64,000 nt of DNA. Source: Rhizobium anhuiense (GTDB taxonomy: Bacteria; Pseudomonadota; Alphaproteobacteria; Rhizobiales; Rhizobiaceae). Below are positions 63,267 to 64,000 of the stretch, piece after piece; the stretch's first letter is position 1; each line of letters begins with the position of its first letter. The notes beneath the pieces were generated by a model. That model was given only the letters and a program-made list of their open reading frames with translations. It was not told the DNA's origin and did no database searches. The position numbers and the translations under genes are program-made. The stretch covers positions 124,001 to 188,000 of the forward strand of contig NZ_ML133521.1 of assembly GCF_003985145.1 (NCBI RefSeq). The letters are read 5' to 3'.

Positions 63267-63902
63267 TCAATGCTGAAGGATATGTTGCCGGACGAGTTCC
63301 TGCAACCGCTCGGCTTCGCCGGCGGCGATGGCGTCGATCATCATGTGATGTTGGCGGCCGGATTGCTCGATGCGGGCGCGGGTGCGCCATTGGGATACCG
63401 GGGCAGAGGAGGTGCGCTGGCGGATTTCGGTGATCAGGTCGACCAGTTCCAGATTGCCGCCGAGGACAAGCAGGTGGCGGTGGAAGGCGAGGTTTGCCTC
63501 GTAGAGCTCCAACATCGTGCCGTTCAGCACCATCTGGTCGAAATGCTCGGCAAGCGTCCTGAGCGTGTCGATGTCCTCGGGCAAGGCATTCTGCACGATC
63601 GTTCCGGCAATGGCCGTTTCGAGGATGATGCGGATCTCGCTGACCTCGCGGGCGCGGCGGCCATCCGGCTCGTAGACATGGTAGCCACGGTTCGGCACAT
63701 GTTCGACCAGCCGCTTTTGTGCGAGGCGATCGAGCGCGCGGCGCACTTCCGGGCGGGTGCATTTGTAGCGCCGCTCCAGATCGATCTGCTTCAGCCAGGT
63801 TCCCGGCAACAGCACGCCGGCCAGAATGTCCTGAAGGACAAGGTCCGTCACATCGCGCGTGTCGGAAGCCGCCTGCTGCTGGTCCATCACGACGTCTGCC
63901 AT
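63267..63902 (-). CDS. GntR-family transcriptional regulator (FCD subfamily)
   Basis: This 211-residue regulator has a winged helix at about residues 10-75 (DLERRYKCTRPEVRRALDRL) and a C-terminal FCD ligand domain with NLAFHRHLLVLGGN. The start at 63902 (MADVVMDQQQ) has AGGGG about 8 bp upstream; in-frame starts at 63923 and 63983 are less likely. Its target is probably beyond the window edge, since no operon here is divergent from it. Confidence 0.85.
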   Translation of the reverse strand: MADVVMDQQQAASDTRDVTDLVLQDILAGVLLPGTWLKQIDLERRYKCTRPEVRRALDRLAQKRLVEHVPNRGYHVYEPDGRRAREVSEIRIILETAIAGTIVQNALPEDIDTLRTLAEHFDQMVLNGTMLELYEANLAFHRHLLVLGGNLELVDLITEIRQRTSSAPVSQWRTRARIEQSGRQHHMMIDAIAAGEAERLQELVRQHILQH

Positions 63903-64000
63903 TCCAAATCCCCTGTTTCGCATACCGTTAACACGCCCGATCGAATTTCTGTAGGCTGTCGAACGCCTTAGAAAAATGTCCAAAATTTATTCATGCATAC

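Noticed and set aside
1..64000. CRISPR arrays, rRNA genes, complete tRNA genes, transposases
   Set aside because: No regularly spaced repeats, rRNA stretches, full tRNA cloverleaf or transposase-like coding sequence was seen on reading both strands.

Overview
The window looks like a high-GC alphaproteobacterium of the Rhizobium leguminosarum/etli type. The evidence is the orfA-pit pair behind a Pho-box-like sequence, a hydrolase whose length and catalytic triad match rhizobial biuret hydrolase, a heat-shock promoter of the rhizobial RpoH kind in front of htpG, and many solute-uptake ABC operons each paired with its own GntR, LacI, LysR or MocR regulator. The density of transport and catabolic operons suggests a megaplasmid or chromid or an accessory part of a chromosome; this is inference. 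I see no insertion sequence, CRISPR array, rRNA or complete tRNA.

Layout. 1-1.7 kb: phosphate permease operon. 2-5.2 kb: nitrate-type ABC transporter behind a sigma-54 promoter and a long structured leader that may be an ANTAR (NasT) antitermination site. 5.3-13.8 kb: GntR regulator and, divergently, a second sigma-54 operon encoding a BMP-type ABC transporter, formamidase, biuret hydrolase, a second isochorismatase-fold hydrolase and a cupin, probably for scavenging nitrogen from amides and ureides. 13.9-16.9 kb: polar amino-acid ABC transporter. 17.1-23.1 kb: GntR, LysR, a two-component flavin monooxygenase, an aminotransferase and an agmatinase-family ureohydrolase. 23.2-26.6 kb: HD-GYP protein, membrane sensor kinase and a small protein. 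26.7-33.2 kb: LacI-controlled sugar ABC operon ending in a GH63-like hydrolase, with tandem perfect operators. 33.2-37 kb: SMC-like ATPase and nuclease (YhaN/YhaO type). 37.3-44.2 kb: MEKHLA protein, M20 amidohydrolase, amino-acid ABC transporter, a binding-protein-like enzyme and a divergent MocR regulator. 44.2-51.8 kb: two-component system divergent from a ribose-type ABC operon that ends in an SMP-30 lactonase. 52-53.9 kb: htpG. 54.2-61.2 kb: LacI-controlled sucrose/fructan operon with GH32. 61.5-63.0 kb: AT-richer sulfation island (sulfotransferase plus the APS-kinase end of a decayed NodQ/CysNC gene). 63.3-63.9 kb: GntR regulator.

How the genes work together. Two sigma-54 promoters put nitrate uptake and amide/ureide uptake under likely nitrogen control. 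Two LacI operons share the same plan: regulator first, then binding protein, two permeases, and an ATPase and a hydrolase in either order. In five transport operons a GC-rich hairpin sits just after the binding-protein gene, which would give excess binding protein over membrane components. The least explained items are the nrt leader RNA, the ureide-scavenging operon with its second hydrolase, and the decayed nodQ-like gene joined to a sulfotransferase.
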